NCBI GenBank assembly: GCA_016794985.1
Contig: JAEUIQ010000022.1
Coordinates: forward strand, 1-64,000
Length of the DNA: 64,000 bases
Reading direction: 5' to 3'
Source: Planctomycetaceae bacterium
GTDB lineage: Bacteria > Planctomycetota > Planctomycetia > Pirellulales > Pirellulaceae
The translations under genes and the position numbers were made by a program. The notes beneath the pieces were generated by a model that worked only from the letters and a program-made list of their open reading frames with translations, was not told the DNA's origin and did not search any database. This document shows, in pieces, positions 52,015 to 61,521 of the stretch (the stretch's first letter is position 1; each line of letters starts with the position of its first letter).

Positions 52015-53925
52015 TTAAGCTGTTTGAAATCCGCTTTCCAGTAGTCCTCGCTGGGTAGCCAACTCGAGTACAGTTGCGGCAATTCCGTCAGCGTCCAAGC
52101 GAAGCTCATGCAAAACTTCAGCCCGGGACTGGTGTTCGACAAACCGGTCCGGGACTCCCAAACGCCGGACGTGGTCGGCACGCAATCCTTGCTCCGCGGC
52201 AAATTCCAACAAAGCGCTGCCAAAACCTCCGCTCAAGGTGCCCTCTTCCGCTGTCACAACCAATGGGCTTTGTTCGAGGACTTGTCGCATGACAACCGTA
52301 TCCAGCGGTTTGACGAAACGAACGTTGATCACGCCGATATCTAAACCTCGGTCTTTCAATTTTGCAGCCGCTTGCATGCAATGGGTCAATTCCGTGCCGA
52401 CCGCCAAGAGCATGCCATCACGTCCCCAGGACATGATCTCGCTCTTGCCCAACTCGATAGGCTGGCGATCCGCGTTGATTTCCACCGCCGTCGTCTTCGG
52501 GTAACGAATGGCGGTGGCTACGTTTTGCTGCAGTGCAAAATCCAACATCCCTCGTAGATCGAATCCATCACCAGGGGCCATCACGATCATGTTCGGGAAA
52601 ATTCGCATGTAGGCCAAGTCGTAGGTTCCATGGTGGGTTGGACCATCCTCGGCGGTCATTCCCGCTCGGTCCATCATGAACACGACGGGCAGTCCTTGCA
52701 GGCAAACTTCTTGGAAAATCTGATCAAAGGATCTCTGCAGGAACGTGCTATAAATATCCACGATCGGACGCATTCCGGTTTTGGCTTGGCCTCCGGCAAA
52801 CGCGACCGCGTGCGACTCGCAGATCCCAACATCAAAAAAACGATCTGGGAATTCTTCGCGTACAGGTTCCAACTTGTTCCCTTGGCACATCGCGGCGGTG
52901 ATCACCGTGACACGCGGATTACGTCGCATTTGGTCGCCTATCGCTTTCGAGGCGATGTCCGTATAGGCGACTGCCGAGCCTTTCTTTAACTCGACTCGTT
53001 CGCCTTCCACCCATTGGAATACTGGAGGTGTGTGAAACAAGACCGGATCAGCCGCAGCCGGTTTGAAACCGTGACCCTTCTTGGTAATCACATGCAACAG
53101 GACCGGGCCTTCTTGCGATTTGACAAGCCGCAAGTATTTCTTCAGTAATGCAATGTCGTGCCCGTCGATCGGCCCAAAATACTTGAAGCCAAACTCTTCG
53201 AACAACATGCCACCGTGCAATCCAGCTTTGACTCCCTCTTTGATTTGTACCAACAATCGTTCGGTCGGATCGCCGAAGACTGGTAATTTGTTGAGAACCC
53301 CGACGATTTCTTGTTTCAGTCCGGAATAGAAGGGATTGGCTCGTAGTCGGTCCAAGTATCGCGCCAGCCCCCCCACGCGTGGGCAAATCGACATCTCGTT
53401 GTCATTCAGGACGACCAACATTTTGCTTTTTAGCAAGGCCGCATTATTCAATGCCTCGAACACAATACCCGAAGGAAATGCTCCGTCGCCAATTACGGCG
53501 ACCGAATGGTTGTCTGTCTTGCCTTGCAAATCGTCACCGCTGCGGAGACCGACCATGGTCGAGACGCTGCTTCCCGCATGCCCTGTCACGAACAAGTCGT
53601 AATCGCTCTCATTCGGATTGGGATAGCCCATCAATCCGCCCTTGGTTCTAATCGTGTGGAATCGATGGTACCGACCCGTGATTAGTTTCTGAGGATAAAT
53701 TTGATGACCGGTATCCCAAATCAGTCGGTCTTTCAGAAAATCGAACTCCGTATGCAAGGCCAGGCACAACTCGACCACACCAAGGTTTGAAGCAAAATGG
53801 GCCGGTCGCTCCTTGAGCAAATCGCACAAAGTTTGGCGTATCTCTTGCGCCACTCGTTGGAGTTTCTCCAAAGGCATGTCCCGCAACTGAGTCGGCGATT
53901 CTAAAGTCGGCAAGATCTCGATCAT
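52015..53925 (-). CDS. dxs: 1-deoxy-D-xylulose-5-phosphate synthase
   Basis: A 636-residue thiamine-diphosphate enzyme making DXP from pyruvate and glyceraldehyde 3-phosphate, the first step of the MEP isoprenoid pathway. Visible elements: IWDTGHQIYPQKLITGR, GHAGSSVS, the TPP-binding GDGAFPSGIVFEALNNAALLKSKMLVVLNDN, IVDIYSTFLQRSFDQIFQEVCLQGLPVVFMMDRAGMTAEDGPTHHG and VVTAEEGTLSGGFG. The start overlaps the prenyl synthase stop by four bases. DXP also feeds the PdxJ reaction, encoded elsewhere in the window. Confidence 0.97.
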   Translation of the reverse strand: MIEILPTLESPTQLRDMPLEKLQRVAQEIRQTLCDLLKERPAHFASNLGVVELCLALHTEFDFLKDRLIWDTGHQIYPQKLITGRYHRFHTIRTKGGLMGYPNPNESDYDLFVTGHAGSSVSTMVGLRSGDDLQGKTDNHSVAVIGDGAFPSGIVFEALNNAALLKSKMLVVLNDNEMSICPRVGGLARYLDRLRANPFYSGLKQEIVGVLNKLPVFGDPTERLLVQIKEGVKAGLHGGMLFEEFGFKYFGPIDGHDIALLKKYLRLVKSQEGPVLLHVITKKGHGFKPAAADPVLFHTPPVFQWVEGERVELKKGSAVAYTDIASKAIGDQMRRNPRVTVITAAMCQGNKLEPVREEFPDRFFDVGICESHAVAFAGGQAKTGMRPIVDIYSTFLQRSFDQIFQEVCLQGLPVVFMMDRAGMTAEDGPTHHGTYDLAYMRIFPNMIVMAPGDGFDLRGMLDFALQQNVATAIRYPKTTAVEINADRQPIELGKSEIMSWGRDGMLLAVGTELTHCMQAAAKLKDRGLDIGVINVRFVKPLDTVVMRQVLEQSPLVVTAEEGTLSGGFGSALLEFAAEQGLRADHVRRLGVPDRFVEHQSRAEVLHELRLDADGIAATVLELATQRGLLESGFQTA

Positions 53926-54905
53926 TGTTGTCTTTCTAAAATAAATCGAGCGAGTCCTTTGAGGATCATGGCTCGATTCCCGTACCGATCCAACGACTCA
54001 TAGGCACGACGGATCAAATTTTGTGCTTTCCGGTGACTTTCGTCCACGCCGAATAAGCTTGGATAAGTCAATTTCCCGTTTTGGCTATCTTTCTGAGTCT
54101 GTTTGCCGACCTGTTGGGTGGTTCCTGTCACATCCAAAAGGTCATCCGTAATTTGAAAAGCTAGTCCAATATCTTGACCTAATTCCCAAAGTTTCTCTAG
54201 TTCCCCGGTCGTGGCACCCGCCACAATTCCCCCCATTTTTAGCGAGGTCGCCAGCAAGGCCCCTGTTTTACGGCGATGGATTCTCTCCAGCGAGGCTTCA
54301 CAGCGTGGTAGCCGCTCTGCCAACAAATCATCTTGTTGGCCCCCCGCCATCCCCATCGGCCCCGCTGCACGTGACAATTCTGCGACACAACGGAGCGCCA
54401 CATCGACGGTCATCGGACCAACCTGGCGACCTGGAATGGCTGCCCGTGCGGTCGTTGGGTTAGCAGCCTCGGACAAGACCTGAAATGCGAGCGCTTGCAG
54501 GCTGTCCCCCACCAAGATGGCTGTGGCATGATTGTATTGAATATGACAGGTGGGCCGCCCGCGCCGGACATCGTCATTGTCCATGCCAGGCAGATCGTCA
54601 TGGACCAAAGAATATGCGTGGATCATTTCGATGGCACACGCCGCCGGCAACGCCGTCTCCGCGGCCCCACCGCACATCTCGCATGCTGCTAAAGTCAGCA
54701 ACGGCCGAATTCGTTTGCCAGGCGCCAGCAAGCTGTACTTGATCGCCTCGGTCAAGATTTCCGGGCTCTCACTGCCCAATTCCGAGTAAAATTCGAGGCC
54801 ATGCTCGATCCAACCCCGCCAGGTCCTGACCTGAACTTGCCAGGGTTCCGGCACCAGCTGCGAATCACTATTCTCGGTTTGAATCATAACATTGGGTACT
54901 TTCAT
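53922..54905 (-). CDS. ispA: Polyprenyl (farnesyl/geranylgeranyl) diphosphate synthase
   Basis: A 327-residue trans-prenyltransferase. The first Asp-rich motif reads DDLPGMDNDDVRRGRPTCH and the second DDLLDVTGTTQQVGK; KRIRPLLTLAACEMCGG is the binding segment near the N-terminus. Chain length is not certain; similar IspA-type enzymes give C15 or C20. GAGGAG precedes the ATG. The dxs gene overlaps its end by four bases. ispA-dxs adjacency is common. Confidence 0.94.
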   Translation of the reverse strand: MKVPNVMIQTENSDSQLVPEPWQVQVRTWRGWIEHGLEFYSELGSESPEILTEAIKYSLLAPGKRIRPLLTLAACEMCGGAAETALPAACAIEMIHAYSLVHDDLPGMDNDDVRRGRPTCHIQYNHATAILVGDSLQALAFQVLSEAANPTTARAAIPGRQVGPMTVDVALRCVAELSRAAGPMGMAGGQQDDLLAERLPRCEASLERIHRRKTGALLATSLKMGGIVAGATTGELEKLWELGQDIGLAFQITDDLLDVTGTTQQVGKQTQKDSQNGKLTYPSLFGVDESHRKAQNLIRRAYESLDRYGNRAMILKGLARFILERQQ

Positions 54906-54991
54906 GGCACTCCTCGCGGACTTTAACCGCGAACTTGGCCGGAGCCTCTACTGGGATATAGTACCTTAGCCGTGCGACAAATTCGACACCG

Positions 54992-55879
54992 TCAAAAGGC
55001 CAACTTGTCAGGGAAGAATTCGCTCCACAGATCCTCGTAATATGCACGCAGTTCTGGGACATTTGGTCGAACGGCCGCTTTGGTATACAAATCGTAAGGA
55101 TTGAACTGGCGGACAAACTTTAGATAATGTCGGTCTTGATCATTCCACAAATGCTGGTACGCCGACTCGCGATGAGCTGCGTAAAACGAGTGGTAGCGAA
55201 TCATATACAACGCTTCGAGCGGCAAGTACTGTTTGACCACGTGGTACATGTACTCGTCGTGCCCCCAAGACATTAGTACTTGGTCCAGACCGCAACCGCG
55301 CTCATAAATTCCACACTCGGTTTGATACTCTAACACGGTGTAATCTGGGTTGTCGGCAAAGAACTCGGCGAACACGACCTTATCCGAGTATCGACAACCG
55401 ACCGGGAACGTGTCGCCAACAACTGCCCATTGCGGCTCCCCAAACAAGCACAAAACCTTCCCGAAATCATGAATCAAACCAGTCAGCACAAACCACCTTG
55501 GATGTCCGTCCCGGCGAATGGCTTCGGCGGTCTGCAACAAATGCTCGATTTGAGGCAGGCTTGTGTCCGGATCACTGTCATCAATCAGTGTGTTCAAGAA
55601 TTCTAGTCCGTCCCACAAACCCATCTCGCGTTTGTCGAGCGATAAATATTGGTCGCGTTTTTGACGCACGAAGTCCACGGTTTGAAATCGATGATTCAGT
55701 CGATAGAACTCTCGCACTTCAGGCTTGATGGTAGCAGCATAGTCTCGAAATTGTTCGGCCTGTTTTTCGGATCCATCCGTCAATTGCTGAAGGTTCTCGG
55801 GGTAGCGGGCGCGTAAATCGTCTTCCCATTGGTCGAGATCTTGCAGCGGACCAACTCCGGAATTTTCTTGGTGGCTCAT
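54992..55879 (-). CDS. Myo-inositol oxygenase
   Basis: A 295-residue HD-domain diiron oxygenase, full length. Iron ligands can be placed by comparison with animal MIOX: H113, the HD pair H137/D138, H207 in [10 protein letters not shown]230 in MIRYHSFY and D263 in FNPYDLY. Other signature segments are intact, such as [18 protein letters not shown] and [14 protein letters not shown]. It cleaves myo-inositol to D-glucuronate with O2. Such genes are uncommon in bacteria, though known in a few groups. Only two bases separate it from the ThrE-like exporter upstream, so they are probably co-transcribed, with MIOX third in its operon. No inositol catabolism genes are near. Confidence 0.95.
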   Translation of the reverse strand: MSHQENSGVGPLQDLDQWEDDLRARYPENLQQLTDGSEKQAEQFRDYAATIKPEVREFYRLNHRFQTVDFVRQKRDQYLSLDKREMGLWDGLEFLNTLIDDSDPDTSLPQIEHLLQTAEAIRRDGHPRWFVLTGLIHDFGKVLCLFGEPQWAVVGDTFPVGCRYSDKVVFAEFFADNPDYTVLEYQTECGIYERGCGLDQVLMSWGHDEYMYHVVKQYLPLEALYMIRYHSFYAAHRESAYQHLWNDQDRHYLKFVRQFNPYDLYTKAAVRPNVPELRAYYEDLWSEFFPDKLAF

Positions 55880-55881
55880 GA

Positions 55882-57138
55882 CTAATCGTTTCTCCGCAGT
55901 AAACTGGTCGCAGGCAATAGCGAGTACGCAACTAGCAGTCCCGAGACCAAGCTGATGGCGACCATGAACATGTCAAAAGCGCCTCGGACGGCTGTGTCTA
56001 CATCGTTCAACAATAACACCTGGATACTGCGAAAGCCAATACTGCCTGGCACCAAGAATACTAGCCCAGGCACAGCCAAAGTCGAGGAAGAACGATTGGT
56101 CAAACGCGCATAAATGGACCCGATCAACCCTACCGAAAAGGAACCGGCCGCTCCGGAAATCACGGGCACCAGGAAGCCGCTGGCAATTTGCGAGATCGTG
56201 AATCCTGCCCAACACGTCAAGGTGATCGGGATAAAGTCTCGCGCTTGAGCACGAAACAAAATTGCAAACGCCAACGGGGCTGTCGCTATGGCCAAGTACC
56301 AATACTCGGTACCCAGTTGGACGGGGGCCACGCCGGTTGGAGTGGCGGTCAATTGCTGCCCTAAACTACTGCCCATCGCTACACCAAACCCCAAGGTCAT
56401 CAAGAGGACGAGACCTCCAAATAATCTCGCTGTTCCGGCAGCCAAATTCTGAGTTGCCAGCTCGTTGATTGCAATCGTCAACGTCAAGCCGGGGAGCAAG
56501 ACGACCAGGGAACCTAAGGTCACTACTTCCAATGATAGTGGCTGCAAGAAAGCCCCCACGAAGTACGGAATCAGCGCGGCCAATAACGCGCTTAGCGGAG
56601 CATAGGTTCGCGCCATGCGCGGATATCGTTGCAGTAACCCGCCGTAACAACCGATGAGCATACCCAGTGACAAAGTCACCATCCACTCATTGAGTCCTCC
56701 ACGAAACAAGATGGTCGCCGCGCCACTGGCCCAGGCAAACGCTAGGCTGGAGATCCAGAATCCATAACGCGGGCTTTGCTGCAACAGTTGCGGCAAACGC
56801 GCGCGTCCCTCGCGGACGGTGAGTCGCCTATCGACAACGTCCCTCTGCAAAGTCTGTAGTTCATTAAGACGCCCCAAGTCGATATCAGCTGGTGTGACGC
56901 GAAACATCAAAGTGCGATCGTGGTCCGCTTGACCGAAACAGAAAAAAATGGAGGTCGGAGTCGCGAAGACGCTTACTTCGAGGCCCAGTTGTTGGGCCAA
57001 CTGCAAGACGTTTTGTTCTAACTCGTCCGAAGCCATTCCGTTCTGGTGCAAGGCTTTCGCTAACTCTGCAACGAATTGTTCGGCAATCCGATTTTCAACC
57101 AGCAAATTCGCGGGCGTCAGGTTCCCCGCGGTGTTCAT
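55882..57138 (-). CDS. ThrE-family threonine/serine exporter-like protein
   Basis: A 418-residue membrane protein with both ThrE parts in one chain. An N-terminal cytosolic segment of about 125 residues is followed by about ten hydrophobic helices (around 130-415), with Gly-rich ends, including [30 protein letters not shown] and [14 protein letters not shown]. It may export amino acids; the substrate is not proven here. The start overlaps the MBL-fold gene's stop by four bases (ATGA), and MIOX starts two bases after it. Confidence 0.87.
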   Translation of the reverse strand: MNTAGNLTPANLLVENRIAEQFVAELAKALHQNGMASDELEQNVLQLAQQLGLEVSVFATPTSIFFCFGQADHDRTLMFRVTPADIDLGRLNELQTLQRDVVDRRLTVREGRARLPQLLQQSPRYGFWISSLAFAWASGAATILFRGGLNEWMVTLSLGMLIGCYGGLLQRYPRMARTYAPLSALLAALIPYFVGAFLQPLSLEVVTLGSLVVLLPGLTLTIAINELATQNLAAGTARLFGGLVLLMTLGFGVAMGSSLGQQLTATPTGVAPVQLGTEYWYLAIATAPLAFAILFRAQARDFIPITLTCWAGFTISQIASGFLVPVISGAAGSFSVGLIGSIYARLTNRSSSTLAVPGLVFLVPGSIGFRSIQVLLLNDVDTAVRGAFDMFMVAISLVSGLLVAYSLLPATSLLRRND

Positions 57139-57935
57139 GAAACGGTCTCGTCATCGCCTGGCATCTTGCCAATAGCCAATTCGGATTCAAATTGCTCCAT
57201 CAACGGCCAGTCTACCGCACAGGTCCCAAAATCGGCTCGGTGCGAATAGCTTTCCAATCGCTCGATTGCCGCTTGCAGCAGAAGATTGTCCTTGCGGAAT
57301 ATCGGACCATGACTGGGCAGCAGCCACTTGACATCGGAAGCCTGGATTCGTTTAAGCGACTGAATGAATTTGAGGATGTCGCTACCGTGATGGGCATCAA
57401 TCGCGCCGACGCAACCGTCGCGATAAATGTTGTCGCCGCTGAAGAGTAGTTCGCCCATTCGAAAACTAAGTTGGCTATCCGTGTGACCTGGAGTTAGCCA
57501 CACTTCAAGTTGCAAGCTGCCCACCGTCAAGATATCACCATCTTCGAGTAGCGTGTCTACTTCGATCGGTGGCATGGGCAGGTCAATACCTTGGGCCTCG
57601 ATGAGTGCAAATGTTTTGAGACGATCGCCGATCCGCAAACTGTCTGCGGCTAATCGATGGGCCGCCACGCTTGTCTTGAGGATTTGTTTGGCTTTGGCCA
57701 ATCCTTGGATATGGTCAACGTCGGCGTGGGTAGCGATCAAGGTCTTGCAACGCTGGAATGGAAAATCCAATTGGCGGATCATTTCCAGGATTTCATCGGT
57801 CGAGTCCTCATAGCCAATATCGATCAAAATCCACTCGTTTTGGTCGTAAACCAAATAGACGTTGCAGCCCAGAACTTGTTCCAATTGGTGATTGACTTCG
57901 ATCACATGAGGAAAAATTGGACGTCGTTGCAACAT
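57135..57935 (-). CDS. Metallo-beta-lactamase-fold hydrolase
   Basis: A 266-residue MBL-fold protein. The HxHxDH-type motif reads THADVDH, so its first His is replaced by Thr; the other ligands are [19 protein letters not shown] and a late H in LLPSHGPIF. Family members include glyoxalase II and other thioesterases. The start is the ATG giving [10 protein letters not shown]; the longer frame to 58040 is not supported. It is the first gene of a tight minus-strand run with ThrE and MIOX. Confidence 0.85.
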   Translation of the reverse strand: MLQRRPIFPHVIEVNHQLEQVLGCNVYLVYDQNEWILIDIGYEDSTDEILEMIRQLDFPFQRCKTLIATHADVDHIQGLAKAKQILKTSVAAHRLAADSLRIGDRLKTFALIEAQGIDLPMPPIEVDTLLEDGDILTVGSLQLEVWLTPGHTDSQLSFRMGELLFSGDNIYRDGCVGAIDAHHGSDILKFIQSLKRIQASDVKWLLPSHGPIFRKDNLLLQAAIERLESYSHRADFGTCAVDWPLMEQFESELAIGKMPGDDETVS

Positions 57936-58294
57936 GGATTCAGGCCTATTCGAACGAAAAGGGGGACTCGCTGCCAATTCCGGCCCGAATCTTACCCCAT
58001 TCGAACGGTTTTCTTCAACCAGTCGGAACGGACTTTCCAACGTTCCTTCCGCTGCGAAACCGGCCTGAAAACCCTGGAGCCGTGACTTGCCGCAACCGTA
58101 CTATTTTGGGCGAAGCGAATTCTGGTTGATTGCTACGATCCGTTCTGGATATGGGTCTCGAACGTTTCATTCGCTAAACGCAATGGCATGATAAAGTGGC
58201 ATTTTTTTCGAGTCGCGACTGCCCCAGGATGGGTACAGTTCGGCGCGGCAGAAATGGTGGTTGTTAAGTTTTCAGTTTAAATGAGGCGATTCGA
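57936..58294. other. Divergent intergenic region (359 bp)
   Basis: Between the MBL-ThrE-MIOX operon and the DUF418 gene. No clear promoter, terminator or repeat could be identified, although the A/T-rich end near 58200 may hold promoter elements. Confidence 0.45.
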
Positions 58295-59542
58295 ATGGCG
58301 ACAGTGACACGAGTTCAGGGGATCGATGTGGCTCGTGGTGTGGCGTTATTGGGTATCTTTTTGGTGAATGCCGCAATGTTCGGCCAACCGTTTGGGGCGA
58401 TTTTTGAACCGGTGGCTCCAGTGAACGAAGGCTGGGCTAGCGTCGCGGTGTTTTGGTTTACGAAGATCTTCTGCGAAGGGAAGTTCTACCCGTTGTTCTC
58501 GATCTTGTTCGGAGCGGGCCTAGCAATGATGTTCGAATCGGCACGGCGAGATGGTCGAAGCTTTGGCTGGTGTTATTTTCGGAGGCTCGTGATTCTAGGA
58601 AGTTTTGGGATAGCCCATGTTGTTTTGCTTTGGTACGGCGATATTCTTCTAATCTATTCCTTGATTGGATTGTGGATGATTTTTCTCGGACGCTGTTCCG
58701 CTCGGGTTCTCTTGAGTGTGGCAGGTGGCGTCTATGGGTTCGGTGTGCTGATGATGTTGGGGTTCGTGGCACTGAGCTCGCTGGGAGGATCGATTGAGCC
58801 AGTGTCGAAACCCATGCCGGCTGCCGATACGGCGCTCGAGCAATACATGGCGGTGCTTCAAGATTGGAACACAACCGAGCCCTACGATTCTCGGGTAATT
58901 GATATCGAGAGAGAGGTAAACCGCAACGGTCCGTTTCTGGCGGCGATGGTGGTGCGGGTTTTCAATTACTTGTTTGCCTCGGTGTTTACGATCCTCGTCA
59001 TGTTTTGGGTAATCTTGCCTTGTTTCTGCTTGGGAGCGGCGTTGGCGAAAGCGGGGTACTTTCACGATTCCAATTCACGCTGGCGGCGGCGATTGATCTG
59101 GACTGGCATGATCATTGGGCTGCCGCTGTCGATCGCGTCGGTTGTCGCAAGTCAGAATCTCGGCAGCTGGTGGGGCCACCTTTTTGCGACAGCGGGCATG
59201 TACGTCGGGGGGCCACTAATGGGTCTGATGTACCTTTCGGCGATTCTTTTGTTTGTCGAAGCGGGTAAGTGTTCTTTCGTGCATCGACCTTTGGGGCGGA
59301 TGGGGCAAATGGCGTTAACGTGTTATTTATTGGAGAGTTTGCTAATGACCGCCGTGATGGCCCATTGGGGTTTGGCAAAGTTTGGTGACAACACGTGGTT
59401 CGAGCGATTTGGATGGGTGCTAAGCATCTATCTCATCATTCTGGTCTTTGCGAATCTGTGGATGTCTCGTTTCCAGATTGGGCCGCTGGAATGGTTGTGG
59501 CGATTTGGCACCCATCTCCGTAAGCCTAAGCTACAAAAATAA
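58295..59542 (+). CDS. DUF418 / YeiB-type membrane protein
   Basis: A 415-residue membrane protein with about ten hydrophobic helices. It begins RVQGIDVARGVALLGIFLVNAAMFG, the usual DUF418 start, and ends with the C-terminal DUF418 domain pattern PLGRMGQMALTCYLLESLLM, then a TM helix and a final Arg/Lys-rich tail. These proteins may be acyltransferase-like or transport factors; function unproven. It is followed at once by a GTGCCTGTCCCC repeat array. Confidence 0.87.
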   Translation: MATVTRVQGIDVARGVALLGIFLVNAAMFGQPFGAIFEPVAPVNEGWASVAVFWFTKIFCEGKFYPLFSILFGAGLAMMFESARRDGRSFGWCYFRRLVILGSFGIAHVVLLWYGDILLIYSLIGLWMIFLGRCSARVLLSVAGGVYGFGVLMMLGFVALSSLGGSIEPVSKPMPAADTALEQYMAVLQDWNTTEPYDSRVIDIEREVNRNGPFLAAMVVRVFNYLFASVFTILVMFWVILPCFCLGAALAKAGYFHDSNSRWRRRLIWTGMIIGLPLSIASVVASQNLGSWWGHLFATAGMYVGGPLMGLMYLSAILLFVEAGKCSFVHRPLGRMGQMALTCYLLESLLMTAVMAHWGLAKFGDNTWFERFGWVLSIYLIILVFANLWMSRFQIGPLEWLWRFGTHLRKPKLQK

Positions 59543-59544
59543 AA

Positions 59545-59785
59545 CCGCGTGCCTGTCCCCCTCCAGTCCCCCAACCAACCCGGTGCCCAACCAACCCGGT
59601 GCCTGTCCCCGTAGGAGAACCAAGTGCCTGTCCCTCTTCGGTCTCCCTCTTCGGTCTCCAACCAACCCGGAGCCATTCCCCCAACCAACCCGGTGCCAGT
59701 CCCCCAACCAACCCGGTGCCTGTCCCCATAGCGTCCTCAGTTTTGTCGTTTGTCTGTACCCTAATGTCTGTCCCCCAGTATTGAG
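59545..59785. repeat. GTGCCTGTCCCC repeat array B
   Basis: At least six copies of a unit based on CCAACCAACCCGGTGCCTG followed by TCCCC, with variants such as CGGAGCCATTCCCC, GGTGCCAGTCCCC and GTGCCTGTCCCTC. All are in the same orientation. A block of this array is repeated almost exactly in array C (59550-59590 compared with 60870-60910), so they share a source. No gene in it. Confidence 0.9.
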
Positions 59786-59850
59786 CCAACCGCGTGTCAC
59801 TAAGTTGTGTTAAGGACTGACCGAACGCTCTTTTTCCTATCGAAGTATCA

Positions 59851-60627
59851 CTAATCTGCTGCGACCTCCTCCAATTGTTCGATACCCATAAAACCGTGCA
59901 AAACCCCTTTTTTCAATTCCGGAAGCCCGGCAATGAAATCTGGATGTGGAGCAAGGATAATAATACGACCGTCTTCCAGAAAATAGGAGGAGTAAAGTTC
60001 CTGGCGATCACCGAAATCTCCCATCCTGTGCAACGCCATACTGATTAGCAACCCAATGAAACAAAGTAGGGTGATAAAGCCACTCCCGGGATTGCCCGTC
60101 AAATACCATCCCGCAAGACTCGCGATGATCCCGAACACGAACACGCCAATAGCGATCCGTTGCACAATACGGCTGACCCGCTGGCGATTTCTAAGCCACT
60201 CTTTGGAAATGGGCAGGTATTCCACTTGGGTCTTTTTGAAGACTAAAGGTATTGGACCGACGGGAATTGCAGTTACTTGACCAATCGTGAACGGGCGTAA
60301 CACGGTTACTTTCTTGTTGGTAAAAATGCACCGCTGTGGAAAAACGGCTTTTTGGGGATCAAATACCAAGTGGCTGTCGAATCGCCATAATCCTTGGACA
60401 GTTAAAGGCGCTTCAAGCCGGATTGGCTCTGCCTTGTCCACAATTTCCTGTTTGGCATCCTTTCGTAGCACGAAACGAAATGGGTGCGTCAACAGTAGAC
60501 CGATAAGGGCACCAATAACACCTGAAAATATCCCAGCGCCAATATTGATTGGACCGGCTGCGAAAAATCCTATAGGCAGAAAGAGTGCAAATCCAAGAAT
60601 ACTACAAACGAGCATAACAATCCGCAT
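59851..60627 (-). CDS. Membrane protein, unknown
   Basis: A 258-residue protein. Two hydrophobic helices lie near residues 5-45 (LVCSILGFALFLPIGFFAAG, then a second) and two near 145-195. Between them is a soluble region with FPQRCIFTNKKVTVLRPF, a Cys/Thr-Asn motif seen in other planctomycete proteins. The C-terminus is hydrophilic. GAGAGGTG precedes the ATG. It lies between the two repeat arrays B and C. No family recognised. Confidence 0.68.
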   Translation of the reverse strand: MRIVMLVCSILGFALFLPIGFFAAGPINIGAGIFSGVIGALIGLLLTHPFRFVLRKDAKQEIVDKAEPIRLEAPLTVQGLWRFDSHLVFDPQKAVFPQRCIFTNKKVTVLRPFTIGQVTAIPVGPIPLVFKKTQVEYLPISKEWLRNRQRVSRIVQRIAIGVFVFGIIASLAGWYLTGNPGSGFITLLCFIGLLISMALHRMGDFGDRQELYSSYFLEDGRIIILAPHPDFIAGLPELKKGVLHGFMGIEQLEEVAAD

Positions 60628-60655
60628 GTCACACCTCTCGATTGTTATCAAAACC

Positions 60656-61022
60656 AAGTGCCTGTCCCCCAATAAAAACACATGCCTGTACCCGGATCGT
60701 CCCGGTACAGTCGCGTCTGTCCCCATGAACCGCGTTTGTCCCTGTCCCACGCTACGAACCCATGTGCCTGTCACAAAACCAACCCGGTGCCTGTCCCCCA
60801 GCTAACTCGGTGCCAATCAGCCCGGCGCCTGCCCCCAAGTAAAACTATCACTCGACAAGGAGAGAACCAAGTGCCTGTCCCCCTCCAGTCCGCCAACCAA
60901 CCCGGTGCCTGTCCCCCAACCAACCCGGTACCTGTCCCCCAACCAACCCGGTGCCTGTCCCCCAACCAACCCGGTGCCTGTCCCCAAGTAAAACTATCAC
61001 TCGACAAGAACAAGTGCCTGTA
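60656..61022. repeat. GTGCCTGTCCCC repeat array C
   Basis: About nine copies in one direction, the densest in the window. The unit CCAACCAACCCGGTGCCTG plus TCCCC recurs every 24 bp from about 60890 to 60985. A 27-bp segment (CCCCAAGTAAAACTATCACT plus CGACAAG) occurs at 60833-60859 and 60982-61008, 149 bp apart, framing this dense block. It lies downstream of the transposase gene. Confidence 0.92.
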
Positions 61023-61125
61023 CTGCTCTAGCTGCTAATGAGCACAGACCCGATCCTTGTTGAAAAATACCCGCCTCCGGTATCCTCCCCGGTCATGGGG
61101 GTGTGAGTCAATAAGTTTTGTAAAA

Positions 61126-61521
61126 TCATTTACGAGGATTGGCGGTCGATCCGGCACTGATCTGACCGATGACGCATCCAACAAATGCGCAAGGGATCGC
61201 GAAATAAGGCAAGTAAATTCTTGGAGTGAGTAGCTCGGAAGTCTCAAAATTGGAAGTGACCAGCATCAGCAGCGTCCACAGCAAAACGGCAAGCAGTGCA
61301 CACAGCGGAATAATGATCCGAGCAAATCCAAGGCCCCGCGTTCGAGCGAGAATAAATCCACCGATAAAGAATGGAATGTAGTAGCTGCCAACATTCCATA
61401 CCATCAGATTCGTTGACTTATTGGACACGACAAGCGTCACCATCAATCCAGCCCAAATCAGTGTGAACAAGAGGATCGTACCCACCACAAGCGACGCCAG
61501 AATTCCAACGAATTGCTTCAT
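61126..61521 (-). CDS. Small membrane protein overlapping the transposase
   Basis: A 131-residue protein with four hydrophobic helices (about 8-30, 42-65, 68-90 and 105-122). The start ATG overlaps the transposase stop by four bases (ATGA), as in a translationally coupled pair. No family recognised; it may be cargo or an unrelated gene next to the element. Confidence 0.62.
   Translation of the reverse strand: MKQFVGILASLVVGTILLFTLIWAGLMVTLVVSNKSTNLMVWNVGSYYIPFFIGGFILARTRGLGFARIIIPLCALLAVLLWTLLMLVTSNFETSELLTPRIYLPYFAIPCAFVGCVIGQISAGSTANPRK

Noticed and set aside
59526..59813. Several long overlapping frames rich in Gly, Trp and Val
   Set aside because: They arise from translation of the 24-bp repeat array; all contain the same repeated tri- and tetrapeptides and lack other evidence.
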